Source: Gammaproteobacteria bacterium (lineage in GTDB: Bacteria; Pseudomonadota; Gammaproteobacteria; Arenicellales; Poriferihabitantaceae). From it: DNA of 13,543 bases. Of this stretch, positions 1-8,362 are shown one piece after another (position 1 is the first letter of the stretch; every line of letters starts with the position of its first letter). The stretch spans positions 1 to 13,543 of the forward strand of contig JAIBDK010000023.1 of NCBI GenBank assembly GCA_024679435.1. Direction: 5' to 3'. Under the pieces are notes generated by a model. That model was not told the origin of the DNA. It was given only the letters and a program-made list of their open reading frames with translations, and did not search any database. A program made the position numbers and the translations under genes.

Positions 1-1666
1 GAAATGCAGTGGTGCCGTTAGGCAGCGTTTGAATCATCTGGCCGCCGTATCCACGCATGGTTGGAATCCAGAATAATCTGCCAGACAAAGATTGATAAGG
101 GAAATGCCAGGCTGCACCGTAATACCGAATTTCCCCGTCTTCGGTATGGGTGCCTGTGGGCAGTCCTTTTTTGACCAGAGGATTAAAAATATCGTCCAGT
201 ATGTCGGCATTCAATATCTGCTGACCGTTAATTATTCCCTTATCGTGCAATAACTTGCCCAATCCGGCTACGTTGTCCATGGTCAGCAGCAGACCGGCGT
301 CACTGAGGGGCACTTCCCTGGATGGATCGGTTTCAATGGTATGAAACTTTACGGCATGGTAAATGTGCGCCGGTAGATACACTTCATCCCGGACCATATC
401 CCAAATCCGCTTCTCATTACCGCACTTCAATTTTAAAAAAGCATCTAGCGCAGCACCCGCTATGTACAGGTCCTGATCACGATAACGAGCCACGGTTCCT
501 GGTTTCCAGGGAAAAGATGGACAGGCAAACGCGGCAATATTTTTAGCATGGGCAGAGGGCGCCAGAAACCAGTCGAAATAGTGCTGATGACTTTCAAGCC
601 CGCGTTCTTGCTGGCTGGCTTCCTCATAATCCAGCAAATAGTCGGCCAGTATATTAAGCGACTCAGCATTTGATCCAACCGTTCCTATGCCAGTAGCCAT
701 ATCCAGACAATGGCCAATAGTGATGTCTTGCCAATCCGGGATATCTTTGGCTTCCGGGATAAGGTTTGCAACTTTTTCTTGACGAGGATCACACCCCGTC
801 AGTTCGGCAATTCGCATACAGGCGATGGTGCAGAATGCCGTCTTGGTAGCTGACCAGATACCAAACTTCATTGCCCGGGGATAAGGATAGTCGCCAGCGA
901 CGGTTTGACACGGCGTAGCGAAGATTTCATCATCGATTACCAGGCCACTTACCACTGAGCTTTGACCGCTAAACCCTTCATTGATATCGTTCAGATAAAC
1001 TTCTGTTTCGCTATTTCTCCAGCTTTCCAGCGACAACAACGGGCGATAGTTTTTTTTCTCCGTTTCAAATAACTGGGCGGCGCCGATTATAGATCGAGAG
1101 TCAGGGCTTTCTACCCGAGCATCAAGAAAGCCTCGGGGATAAAAACCGTCGGGACATAAAAATGATTTGGTTTCGGCAACAATTTGAACATACACAGGAG
1201 ACACCTTGTTTTCATCATAAACAAAGGTCGCGATGCCGTGATGGGTATCGTTCTCAAAAATATTTGACAGCTGAAACGGCAGGGCCGCTCTTGACCAGCC
1301 ATGGTCTTCGTTTTCTATCCAGACCCTGCCCGGAGAAACCGTAAGATCCCAATAACTTTTTCCATTCGAATTGTGGATCAGGTCTCTTTCCACGGGAATT
1401 AAATCGGTATCATTGACAAAAAGGGTGATACGGGCACAGGGGAAAAGATCAATTCGTTGATGATGGATCCGAATCCGATCCGGGTCTACGCAACCAACAT
1501 CAAACTGCAAGGGTGTTTCCGGGATAACAAGCACAAAGCTCCTCGACAAGGGAGAGGTTATCGCACCGCCATCTTGGGAATTTGCGGGTTCAAACCCGCT
1601 ATTCTCAACCATGCGCTCAGGAAATGCTCTGCTGAGCAGTTGTTTTACGGTTAATTTTTTTCTCAT
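1..1666 (-). CDS. Serine hydrolase, class-C beta-lactamase fold (3' end outside window)
   Basis: I translated an uninterrupted frame of 555 codons from the ATG at 1666 to the left edge, so the C-terminus is missing. The second half carries the three marks of the class-C beta-lactamase/esterase/DD-peptidase fold. They are SATK (SxxK nucleophile motif, Ser272 and Lys275), a Tyr-Arg-Asp at about residue 395 where the family has YxN, and GYGGQ at 539-543 in the place of the KTG/HGG motif. About 200 N-terminal residues form an extra, apparently beta-rich domain that I do not recognise. No signal peptide is visible. A TAA codon lies directly before the ATG, which fixes the upstream limit, but the SD is poor. 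The gene starts 36 bp after the dehydrogenase and is probably the distal gene of the same operon. The reaction is unknown: an amide, ester or small-peptide hydrolase is possible, and a true beta-lactamase is unlikely in this setting. Confidence 0.8.
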   Translation of the reverse strand, partial: MRKKLTVKQLLSRAFPERMVENSGFEPANSQDGGAITSPLSRSFVLVIPETPLQFDVGCVDPDRIRIHHQRIDLFPCARITLFVNDTDLIPVERDLIHNSNGKSYWDLTVSPGRVWIENEDHGWSRAALPFQLSNIFENDTHHGIATFVYDENKVSPVYVQIVAETKSFLCPDGFYPRGFLDARVESPDSRSIIGAAQLFETEKKNYRPLLSLESWRNSETEVYLNDINEGFSGQSSVVSGLVIDDEIFATPCQTVAGDYPYPRAMKFGIWSATKTAFCTIACMRIAELTGCDPRQEKVANLIPEAKDIPDWQDITIGHCLDMATGIGTVGSNAESLNILADYLLDYEEASQQERGLESHQHYFDWFLAPSAHAKNIAAFACPSFPWKPGTVARYRDQDLYIAGAALDAFLKLKCGNEKRIWDMVRDEVYLPAHIYHAVKFHTIETDPSREVPLSDAGLLLTMDNVAGLGKLLHDKGIINGQQILNADILDDIFNPLVKKGLPTGTHTEDGEIRYYGAAWHFPYQSLSGRLFWIPTMRGYGGQMIQTLPNGTTAF

Positions 1667-1702
1667 TTATTTTTCACAGCAGCAACCTCGGCTCAAATTC
1701 GG

Positions 1703-4150
1703 TCAGCTTTTAACCCTTTCCATCGCAGGATCATACAGCGGTTTCGTATGGACCCGGGCAGCCACTCTTCGGGTCGCTACTTCGAGCTCATAGCGCCCTT
1801 CAGCAATCCATTCACTATCCACACCGTCAGCGTTTCGCAAATATCCCATGCCAATCTGCTTGCCCAAAGTGTAACCGTATCCTCCGCTGGACAGCCAGCC
1901 AACCCGGTGGTTGTTGCGGTAAATTGTTTCACGCCCTACCAGAGTCACATCAGGATCATCGACGGTGAAGATAACCATCTTTTTGGGCAGTGGCTTTTTA
2001 GCCTGCTCAAGCAGGGCATCGCGACCGATAAAGTCTAAACCAGATTTAAGCTTTACCGCGAATCCAAGACCTGCTTCCAGCGGAGAATGATCCGGGGAAA
2101 GATCTGAACCCCAGGCACGATAGGCTTTTTCGAGGCGAAGCGATTCAATGGCCCGATAACCCGCGTTGGCGATGCCGTACTGTTTGCCGGCATTCATTAA
2201 GGCCCAATAAACAGAAAGGGCATTTTCAACAGGAAAATGTAATTCCCAACCTAGCTCACCGACATAGGTCAGACGAATTGCCAGTGTCTCAACCCCTGCA
2301 ATTTTTAGATTTCTTGCACAACCGAACGAAAAGCCCTGATCAGACACATCAGTATCGGTCACACTTTCCATAACTAACCTGGAACAGGGACCCATCACAG
2401 ACAGCACCGCATTACTTGCGGTTATATCTTCAAGTCTGACATCTTCATTTTTTTTAAAATGAGATGTAATCCAGTGACTGTCATGGGTAACCGAACCGGT
2501 TCCCGTAATAATATAGTATTCGTTTTCGGATAGTCGGGTAACGGTTAAATCTGCTTCGATACCACCTCTGGTGTTTAAAAGCTGGGTGTACCGGGTTTCC
2601 AGCAGGGGGCAATCGACATTAGCACCGCAAATCCGGTTCAACGCAGTTTGCGAATCTTTCCCGGCCACCCTGAATTTGGCAAAAGAAGACTGATCAAAAA
2701 TCGCAACCCGCTCCCTCGCAGCCCGATGTTCGTTACCGACATGTTCCAGCCAGTTTGGTTTCTCAAACGAGTAAACGTCAACGGCATCGACACCTTGCGG
2801 TGCAAACCAGTTGGGTCGCTCCCAACCCATCTTCTCACCGAAACACGCTCCCTGTTCTTTTAACACTGAATACAAAGGCGACTGATTTCTCGGCCGGGCA
2901 CTGTTGTGTTCTTCTCCTGGCCAGGCAATAGTGTAATGCTTTCCGTACATTTCCATAGTGCGGGACTGAATCCATTCTCGTTGACGGTGCACGTTGCCAA
3001 ATCGCCTGATGTCCACGGCCCAGAGATCATAGGGAGGTTCTCCATCAACTATCCACTCTGCCAGCGCTTTGCCGGCACCACCGCCGGAAGCAATACCAAA
3101 AGCATTGAATCCCGCTCCGACAAAATAGTTTTTCAGCTCCGGGGCTTCGCCTAAAATAAAGTTACCGTCCGGCGTAAAGCTTTCCGGGCCGTTAATAAGC
3201 TGCTTAATTCCGGCATTTTCCAACGCGGGCACTCTGGGCAAAGCAAGCTCCATCATTGGCCCAAAATGATCCCAATTGGAATCGAGCAGCGCAAAACTGA
3301 AGTTAGCCGGCAAACCTGATTCTGCCCACGGAATAGGGTTGGGCTCATATCCTCCCATTACCAGACCACCCACTTCTTCCTTGTAATAGGTCAATCGATC
3401 CGGGTCTCTGAGGGTAGGCAATTCTGAACCCGCGCCGTCAATAGGCTCGGTCACCAGATATTGATGCTGAACGGATACCAGGGGCACGTTCACACCCGCC
3501 ATCTGTCCAAATTCACGGGCCCACTGCCCGCAGCAGTTCACCACTGTTTCTGTCTTGATTTCACCGAGACCCGTACTCAGACCGGCTATCACACCATCCT
3601 TAATATGGATGGCGCTCACATCACAATGTTCAATAATCGTAACACCACGTTTTTTTGCACCTGACGCCAATGCCCGGGTGATGTCCGCAGGATTAGCCTG
3701 TCCATCTGTTGGCAGGAAAGCGGCTCCCAGTACATCATCCACGTTCATGATAGGCCACAGGTCAAGGGCTTCAGAGGGAGTCAGCAAATGCATATCCAGA
3801 CCGAAGCTGTGCGCGGTGGTGGCCTGTCTTTTAATTTCAGTCATCCGCTCCGGCGTGCAGGCAAGTCGCAGTCCGCCATTCATTTTCCATCCCGTGGCCT
3901 GACCGGTTTCCTGCTCCAGCGATTTGTAAAGATCGATCGAATGACCGAGCAGCTGCGTTATGCCGGCCTGACCTCTCAATTGTCCGACGAGCCCGGCGGC
4001 GTGCCAGGTGCTGCCGCTGGTCAGTTCATGTCGCTCCAGTAGAACCACATCTTCAACGCCGAGCGCAGCCAGATGATAAGCCGTGGAGCAACCAACGATT
4101 CCACCGCCGACGACGACGATCTGGGCATGATCTGGTAATTTACCGGTCAT
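1703..4150 (-). CDS. Dimethylglycine/sarcosine dehydrogenase-like FAD- and folate-dependent oxidoreductase
   Basis: This 815-residue protein has the full length and domain order of mitochondrial-type dimethylglycine and sarcosine dehydrogenases. It has an N-terminal DAO/FAD domain (about 10-370), a short FAO_M linker (about 375-430), and a GcvT-like folate domain (about 430-805). The dinucleotide-binding motif is GGGIVG at 15-20. STWHAAGL at 47-54 contains the His (His50) that carries covalent FAD in this family. PESFTPDG and TYVGELGWELH are further family blocks. The expected role is oxidative removal of an N-methyl group, with tetrahydrofolate trapping the one-carbon unit as 5,10-methylene-THF. 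Motif reading cannot separate dimethylglycine, sarcosine or another methylated amine as substrate. An SD (CAGGAGAT) lies just upstream of the ATG. The gene follows the kinase by 42 bp. Its place behind a betaine-type transporter supports a methylated-amine substrate. Confidence 0.88.
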   Translation of the reverse strand: MTGKLPDHAQIVVVGGGIVGCSTAYHLAALGVEDVVLLERHELTSGSTWHAAGLVGQLRGQAGITQLLGHSIDLYKSLEQETGQATGWKMNGGLRLACTPERMTEIKRQATTAHSFGLDMHLLTPSEALDLWPIMNVDDVLGAAFLPTDGQANPADITRALASGAKKRGVTIIEHCDVSAIHIKDGVIAGLSTGLGEIKTETVVNCCGQWAREFGQMAGVNVPLVSVQHQYLVTEPIDGAGSELPTLRDPDRLTYYKEEVGGLVMGGYEPNPIPWAESGLPANFSFALLDSNWDHFGPMMELALPRVPALENAGIKQLINGPESFTPDGNFILGEAPELKNYFVGAGFNAFGIASGGGAGKALAEWIVDGEPPYDLWAVDIRRFGNVHRQREWIQSRTMEMYGKHYTIAWPGEEHNSARPRNQSPLYSVLKEQGACFGEKMGWERPNWFAPQGVDAVDVYSFEKPNWLEHVGNEHRAARERVAIFDQSSFAKFRVAGKDSQTALNRICGANVDCPLLETRYTQLLNTRGGIEADLTVTRLSENEYYIITGTGSVTHDSHWITSHFKKNEDVRLEDITASNAVLSVMGPCSRLVMESVTDTDVSDQGFSFGCARNLKIAGVETLAIRLTYVGELGWELHFPVENALSVYWALMNAGKQYGIANAGYRAIESLRLEKAYRAWGSDLSPDHSPLEAGLGFAVKLKSGLDFIGRDALLEQAKKPLPKKMVIFTVDDPDVTLVGRETIYRNNHRVGWLSSGGYGYTLGKQIGMGYLRNADGVDSEWIAEGRYELEVATRRVAARVHTKPLYDPAMERVKS

Positions 4151-4192
4151 GGTTTAAATCTCCTGAAAATCTCGGGTTAAGAAAGGCGTTCA

Positions 4193-5089
4193 CTATGATT
4201 TCTCCGGCTCAGCTATTTCACTGAATGCTGCAAATGCAGATTCAAACCTGGCAAGATTTTCCGCCGTATAGGCAACGTAATCAAAGTCGAGCTGCGAATG
4301 AATTTCAGAAACCATACTCCACATACTTTCCCTTAACAGAGAACCACATTTCATGGCCTGATAAGAAATCCACAACGACTCCGTTAGCACCTCTTCAAAA
4401 TAAGTTTCCAGCATCCACTTTTCCTGTTCATCATCCAGTCCGTTGTTTGAAGCCAGACCACCAAGATCAAAAAGCGGGCTGTTGAAACCCGCGTAGTCAA
4501 AGTCGATCAACCACAATCGCTTGCCATCATCAATAAAATTTGACGCAAGCAGATCGTTGTGCCCAAAAACGATATCTATCTTGCCCACAGCGCGCTCCAG
4601 ACGGCTTGATTTGAGCAGCAGATCCGGCAACACATTACACATCCGGGAATTACCCGTCCGTAACGTCGAGGCATAATCTCTAACCACCTGAAAGACCCAG
4701 AAAATCATAGCCGGGCCCCGGAAGAATTTGGGCACATCGTTGTGGCAGCTTTTAATGAGCGGCAGGATTTTTTGTAAATTTTCCGGTTTCCGGATATCAT
4801 CTTCTGCGAATGTCCTGCCGTGGATAAACTCCAACACCATGATGCCGGGCTCCTTGTGCACTACCCCGGGAGATAATCCGGCTTCCCAGGCTGCTCGGCT
4901 GGCAGCAAGTTCGTTAAATCGCATCACCCCGTGCAACGGTATATCGTCCCCTGCCCTGACGAAGTAATCCCTGCCATTATCATTGACGATATAATTGTCA
5001 TTGGTAATTCCACCGGACACGGGCTGAGGATCCACCGGGGAGTCCCACAACGTCATATTCTTTATTTTTTCAACGGCGTTACTCATCAT
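4193..5089 (-). CDS. APH/choline-kinase-family phosphotransferase (left-arm kinase)
   Basis: The 298-residue protein has the aminoglycoside phosphotransferase/choline kinase fold. GGITNDNY (26-33) is the ATP-loop region. HNDLLASNF (177-185) is the catalytic Brenner loop, with Asp179 as base and Asn184 binding metal. IDFDYAG (195-201) supplies the second metal-binding Asp, followed by a family-typical FDLGG. The GGxTN and IDFxYAG forms are closer to choline/ethanolamine kinases than to antibiotic-resistance enzymes. A small amino alcohol is therefore the likely substrate, but this is inference. I chose the ATG at 5089 because GGAA lies just before it; the next codon is also ATG. The frame stays open to a TTG at 5125, which has no SD. 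The gene sits between the permease (57 bp gap) and the dehydrogenase (42 bp gap), so it belongs to the betaine-type operon, an unusual place for a kinase. Confidence 0.82.
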   Translation of the reverse strand: MMSNAVEKIKNMTLWDSPVDPQPVSGGITNDNYIVNDNGRDYFVRAGDDIPLHGVMRFNELAASRAAWEAGLSPGVVHKEPGIMVLEFIHGRTFAEDDIRKPENLQKILPLIKSCHNDVPKFFRGPAMIFWVFQVVRDYASTLRTGNSRMCNVLPDLLLKSSRLERAVGKIDIVFGHNDLLASNFIDDGKRLWLIDFDYAGFNSPLFDLGGLASNNGLDDEQEKWMLETYFEEVLTESLWISYQAMKCGSLLRESMWSMVSEIHSQLDFDYVAYTAENLARFESAFAAFSEIAEPEKS

Positions 5090-5146
5090 CGTATTCCATA
5101 ATTTTAGATTTAATGATTGATTCAAAGATTCGATTCAAAATGGTCA

Positions 5147-7156
5147 TCAGGACTCCCCCAGCATGGCGCGCTTGCGCTTCACCCAGGCGGTAATCAAGCG
5201 ATCAGAAATAATCGCGATAAACGCCACAGAAACACCGGCTACGATACCGCGCCCGGTATCCGCTTTGGTCAAGGCAATGTAAACCTCCTGCCCAAGATCC
5301 CTGGTGCCCACCAGAGCGGTAATTACCAACATCGACAGCGCCATCATTATGGTCTGATTAATGCCAAGCATTATTTCCGGCAGTGCGATGGGTAACTGAA
5401 CTCTTTTTAGGATCTGCCAGCGGGTGCAACCAAGCGCCGTGGAAGCTTCAACCAGATGGATCGGAATTTGACGAATTCCATGATCGGTATAGCGAATTGC
5501 CGGCGCCACCGCATAAACCACCACGGCAATCATGGCGGCAAAGTCACCAACTCGAAAAAGCATAACCACCGGAATCAAATAGACAAAGGACGGCAATGTT
5601 TGAAGTGTATCCACACATACCTGAACCACCCGATGCACTCGCTCATTTCGGGCCGACCAAATACCAATGGGTATGCCAATTAACGCTGCAATCAGTACCG
5701 ATATCCCACATAAATAAACGGTGATCATGGCCTTCTTCCAACCACCAGTCACCACGATAAACAGCGCGAGCGCAATGGCCAGAAGGCTTAGCCTTACGCC
5801 GCCAAGCCGATAACCCAGTAGCCCAACAAATGCGACAACAACAATCCAGGGAGTGGCCAGCAAAAATCGCTTGGTGGGGATCAATACGTTAACCAGTAAA
5901 ACCGTTTTAAACGCTTCCAGTTGATCGAAGTAATTGACGTTGATCCATTTCACCAGATCTCCCCAGAACCCGGCAGTAGTCAACTGCCAGCTTTCAGGAT
6001 AGGTTCTAATCGCGGGTATAAAAAAGGACGCGACCCATGTAACGACTACCATCGTGGCAGCGAGATAAATCATCTTCTGCCGACGAGCCCGATAGGTATC
6101 GTGTTCAAGATGTGCGGGTGGCGGGCGCTTACTATAAGCCTGACTCAATCGATCAAGCGTGATTGCGAGCAGGGTAATGGCGATACCCGCTTCAAGACCG
6201 GAGCCAATAGCCAGTCTTTTCAGGGAGCTCAACACATCAAAACCCAGGCCACCAGCACCAATCATGGAAGCAATAATAACCATGTTGAGAGACAACATAA
6301 TTACCTGATTCACCCCGATCATGAGGCCAGATCTGGCAGAAGGAATCTGCACTTTCCATAACAACTGTTTCGGAGTACAGCCTGCCATTTCGCCATATTC
6401 AACCCGATCATCCGGAACCTGTTCAAGAGACAGTATTGCGATTCTAACCATCGGAGGGGTCGCATAAATCATGGTCGCAATCATGGCCGCCACCGGTCCG
6501 AATCCAAACAGAAAAAGAATCGGTACCAGATAAGCAAATACCGGGACGGTCTGCATCAGGTCAAGTACCGGAATAATCAGGCGTTTCACCCCCGCGAACT
6601 TGAAAGCCAATATTCCGATACCGAGCCCCGCGCCAATGCCCAGAGGAACCGCTATAAAAATAGCACTCAACGTCACCATCGCACTTTCCCAACGCCCGAA
6701 AATGGCGAGATACAAAATGCAAGCTCCAACAAGCAGTCCCAGCCCCCAGTCCTTGATGGCGATACCCGCAAGCACAAACAGCCCCACCACGGCAATCCAC
6801 GGTAGCGGAGGTAACACGGCTTCAGCACCGGGGTCGGTTGAAAAAGCAAACCCCTCAACCAGCAAATTGTTTACAAAGGTCAGCGGCCAGCTCAGCACCC
6901 AGGAAACGGAGCGAGTCATTTCCTTGAATGTAAATACACCAAAGTCCAGATCATTGATCAACCAACTCATAAAATCACTGATCCAGCCTTTCAATGGAAT
7001 CACCCAGCCACGCGGATATTTCATGGCCCAGGGCCACAAATCCTGATAGACAGTGATCAGAATCGCCAGAGCAACAAATACCGACCAGATAAAAATGCCG
7101 GAGCGGAAAAAACAGGTCCGCGACATCTGAGGAACGTCAGCAACAGCCTCACTCAT
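5147..7156 (-). CDS. Glycine betaine-type ABC permease, two fused ProW-like halves
   Basis: At 669 residues this inner-membrane protein is about twice the length of E. coli ProW. It contains two complete permease modules. The block DxxQTxPxFxYLxP occurs at about 199-212 and again at about 516-529. Two ATPase-coupling (EAA-type) loops follow at about 254-272 and 570-590; both have the GCT triplet and the ending K-V/R-V-Q-x-P. Each module is rich in hydrophobic segments, with an extra pair of membrane segments before each core. A single chain could therefore replace the usual permease homodimer, with the ProV-like ATPase dimer docking on both loops. It lies 24 bp after the ATPase gene. The ATG at 7156 has only a weak SD, so translation may be coupled to the upstream gene. 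The substrate is probably a quaternary amine (betaine, choline or a relative). I know of long fused permeases of this kind in marine proteobacteria. Confidence 0.88.
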   Translation of the reverse strand: MSEAVADVPQMSRTCFFRSGIFIWSVFVALAILITVYQDLWPWAMKYPRGWVIPLKGWISDFMSWLINDLDFGVFTFKEMTRSVSWVLSWPLTFVNNLLVEGFAFSTDPGAEAVLPPLPWIAVVGLFVLAGIAIKDWGLGLLVGACILYLAIFGRWESAMVTLSAIFIAVPLGIGAGLGIGILAFKFAGVKRLIIPVLDLMQTVPVFAYLVPILFLFGFGPVAAMIATMIYATPPMVRIAILSLEQVPDDRVEYGEMAGCTPKQLLWKVQIPSARSGLMIGVNQVIMLSLNMVIIASMIGAGGLGFDVLSSLKRLAIGSGLEAGIAITLLAITLDRLSQAYSKRPPPAHLEHDTYRARRQKMIYLAATMVVVTWVASFFIPAIRTYPESWQLTTAGFWGDLVKWINVNYFDQLEAFKTVLLVNVLIPTKRFLLATPWIVVVAFVGLLGYRLGGVRLSLLAIALALFIVVTGGWKKAMITVYLCGISVLIAALIGIPIGIWSARNERVHRVVQVCVDTLQTLPSFVYLIPVVMLFRVGDFAAMIAVVVYAVAPAIRYTDHGIRQIPIHLVEASTALGCTRWQILKRVQLPIALPEIMLGINQTIMMALSMLVITALVGTRDLGQEVYIALTKADTGRGIVAGVSVAFIAIISDRLITAWVKRKRAMLGES

Positions 7157-7180
7157 TTCAACTAACTCATGCCGCCCGAA

Positions 7181-8215
7181 TCACACAATCTGGTTATCGA
7201 TCCCGGCAAGCACCGGGATGATGTGGCCGGGTTCCAGCCGCCCTACCACTTTCCCGGAATCATCAAGCACCGCCATCGCCCGATCCCGGGAGATAACTTC
7301 CGGTGCAACACTTTCGATACGCGAATGGGGAAAAATATCTGCGCCGTGCAATTCATCTCCACTCGGTTCGGACATTACGCTTGCAACCGACAAGACCTTG
7401 GCTCTTGGGATTTCACTGGTGAATTCTCTGACATATTCATCAGCAGGCGCGAGCACAAGTTCTTCCGGGGTCCCAATCTGGATCACTTTCCCAGCTTTCA
7501 TAATGGCAATGCGATCCGCCAGACGAATCGCCTCATCAAAATCATGAGTAATGAACACAATTGTTTTTCTCAGCAGGCTTTGCAATCTTAGCAGTTCATT
7601 CTGCATCTCCCGACGAATGAGAGGATCCAGCGCGGAGAAAGGCTCATCCAGAAACCAGACCTCGGGGTTGACCGCAAGCGACCGGGCAATGCCGACACGT
7701 TGCTGCTGTCCTCCGGACAACTCGTGGGGATAATAATTTTCCCTGCCCTTAAGTCCGACTAACTCGATCATTTCCAGAGTCCGGCGAGTTCGTTCGTCGG
7801 TGCCGGTGTTCTGAATTTCAAGAGGAAAAGCAACATTGCCAAGTACGGTCAGGTGAGGCAATAAGGCAAAATGCTGAAATACCATTCCCATCTTGTGACG
7901 TCGCAGCTCAATCAACTGACGTTCACTGATATCAAGAAGATCTACGCCGTCAATATTAATTGCTCCGCTGGTTGGCATTATCAGTCGCGACATACATCGC
8001 AACAACGTGGATTTTCCCGAACCGGACAATCCCATGACTACAAAAATCTCTCCTTCAGCAATTTCAAAGGATGCATTCTGCACGCCGGCAATCAATCCTT
8101 CACGCTGAATATCTTGTTCCGTTGGCGAGGGGTAACGCCCAAGAAAGGTGTCTGCGCCCGCGCCAAAAAGCTTCCAGACGTTAGAACACTTGAATTTTAC
8201 TGACCGTTCGGTCAT
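7181..8215 (-). CDS. proV: Glycine betaine/choline-type ABC transporter ATPase (ProV-like)
   Basis: The 344-residue cytoplasmic ATPase energises the adjacent permease. Walker A is GLSGSGKST (62-70), the Q-loop Gln is about 114, the signature LSGGQ is at 166-170, Walker B is VWFLDE (186-191) and the H-loop His is 224. The sequence before Walker A, with a WKLFG segment near residue 14, is typical of the ProV/OpuAA subfamily. The region after about 275 is short compared with E. coli ProV (400 residues, two CBS domains). Only about one degenerate CBS-like unit seems to remain, so ionic-strength gating may be weak or absent and the transporter may serve nutrition rather than osmoprotection; that last step is inference. 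An AGGA lies about 9 nt before the chosen ATG. Another ATG 5 nt upstream reads into a stop at once. Confidence 0.93.
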   Translation of the reverse strand: MTERSVKFKCSNVWKLFGAGADTFLGRYPSPTEQDIQREGLIAGVQNASFEIAEGEIFVVMGLSGSGKSTLLRCMSRLIMPTSGAINIDGVDLLDISERQLIELRRHKMGMVFQHFALLPHLTVLGNVAFPLEIQNTGTDERTRRTLEMIELVGLKGRENYYPHELSGGQQQRVGIARSLAVNPEVWFLDEPFSALDPLIRREMQNELLRLQSLLRKTIVFITHDFDEAIRLADRIAIMKAGKVIQIGTPEELVLAPADEYVREFTSEIPRAKVLSVASVMSEPSGDELHGADIFPHSRIESVAPEVISRDRAMAVLDDSGKVVGRLEPGHIIPVLAGIDNQIV

Positions 8216-8300
8216 GACATGAATCCTGAAAAGGGGTTAAATCTGAACCGAATAAGTTCGAAACACACCTCAGAAAATTTATCAATACTTTACGTCGTCA

Positions 8301-8333
8301 TCGTAGACGGGAGCGGTTAGCTCCCGTCTACGA
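8301..8333 (-). promoter_or_regulatory. Intercistronic hairpin between proX and proV
   Basis: A perfect 14-bp inverted repeat (arm TCGTAGACGGGAGC, 8301-8314; other arm 8320-8333) encloses a 5-nt loop. It begins about 29 nt after the proX stop and ends 85 nt before proV. No T-run follows on either strand, so it does not look like a normal rho-independent terminator. In many binding-protein operons a stem-loop here protects the 3' end of the binding-protein message, so that more binding protein than membrane component is made. That role is inferred by analogy. Confidence 0.7.
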
Positions 8334-8362
8334 CCATTCAACAATTGATTATCGAAACCGGA

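Noticed and set aside
460..1302. Short leftward reading frames inside the serine hydrolase, suggesting a frameshifted or broken gene
   Set aside because: They lie in other frames. The hydrolase frame is continuous from 1666 to the window edge, and all three catalytic motifs fall in that one frame, including across the A8 run near 1050.
1..1666. Antibiotic-resistance beta-lactamase
   Set aside because: The middle motif is not YxN, no signal peptide is seen, there is a large extra N-terminal domain, and the gene sits in a metabolic operon.
5090..5125. TTG start at 5125 for the left-arm kinase
   Set aside because: No SD precedes it. Two ATG codons at 5089 and 5086 follow a GGAA and fit the usual distance to the ATP-loop motif.
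8301..8333. Rho-independent terminator ending the proX message
   Set aside because: The stem is strong but no T-rich tract follows in either direction, and the downstream genes clearly belong to the same transporter.
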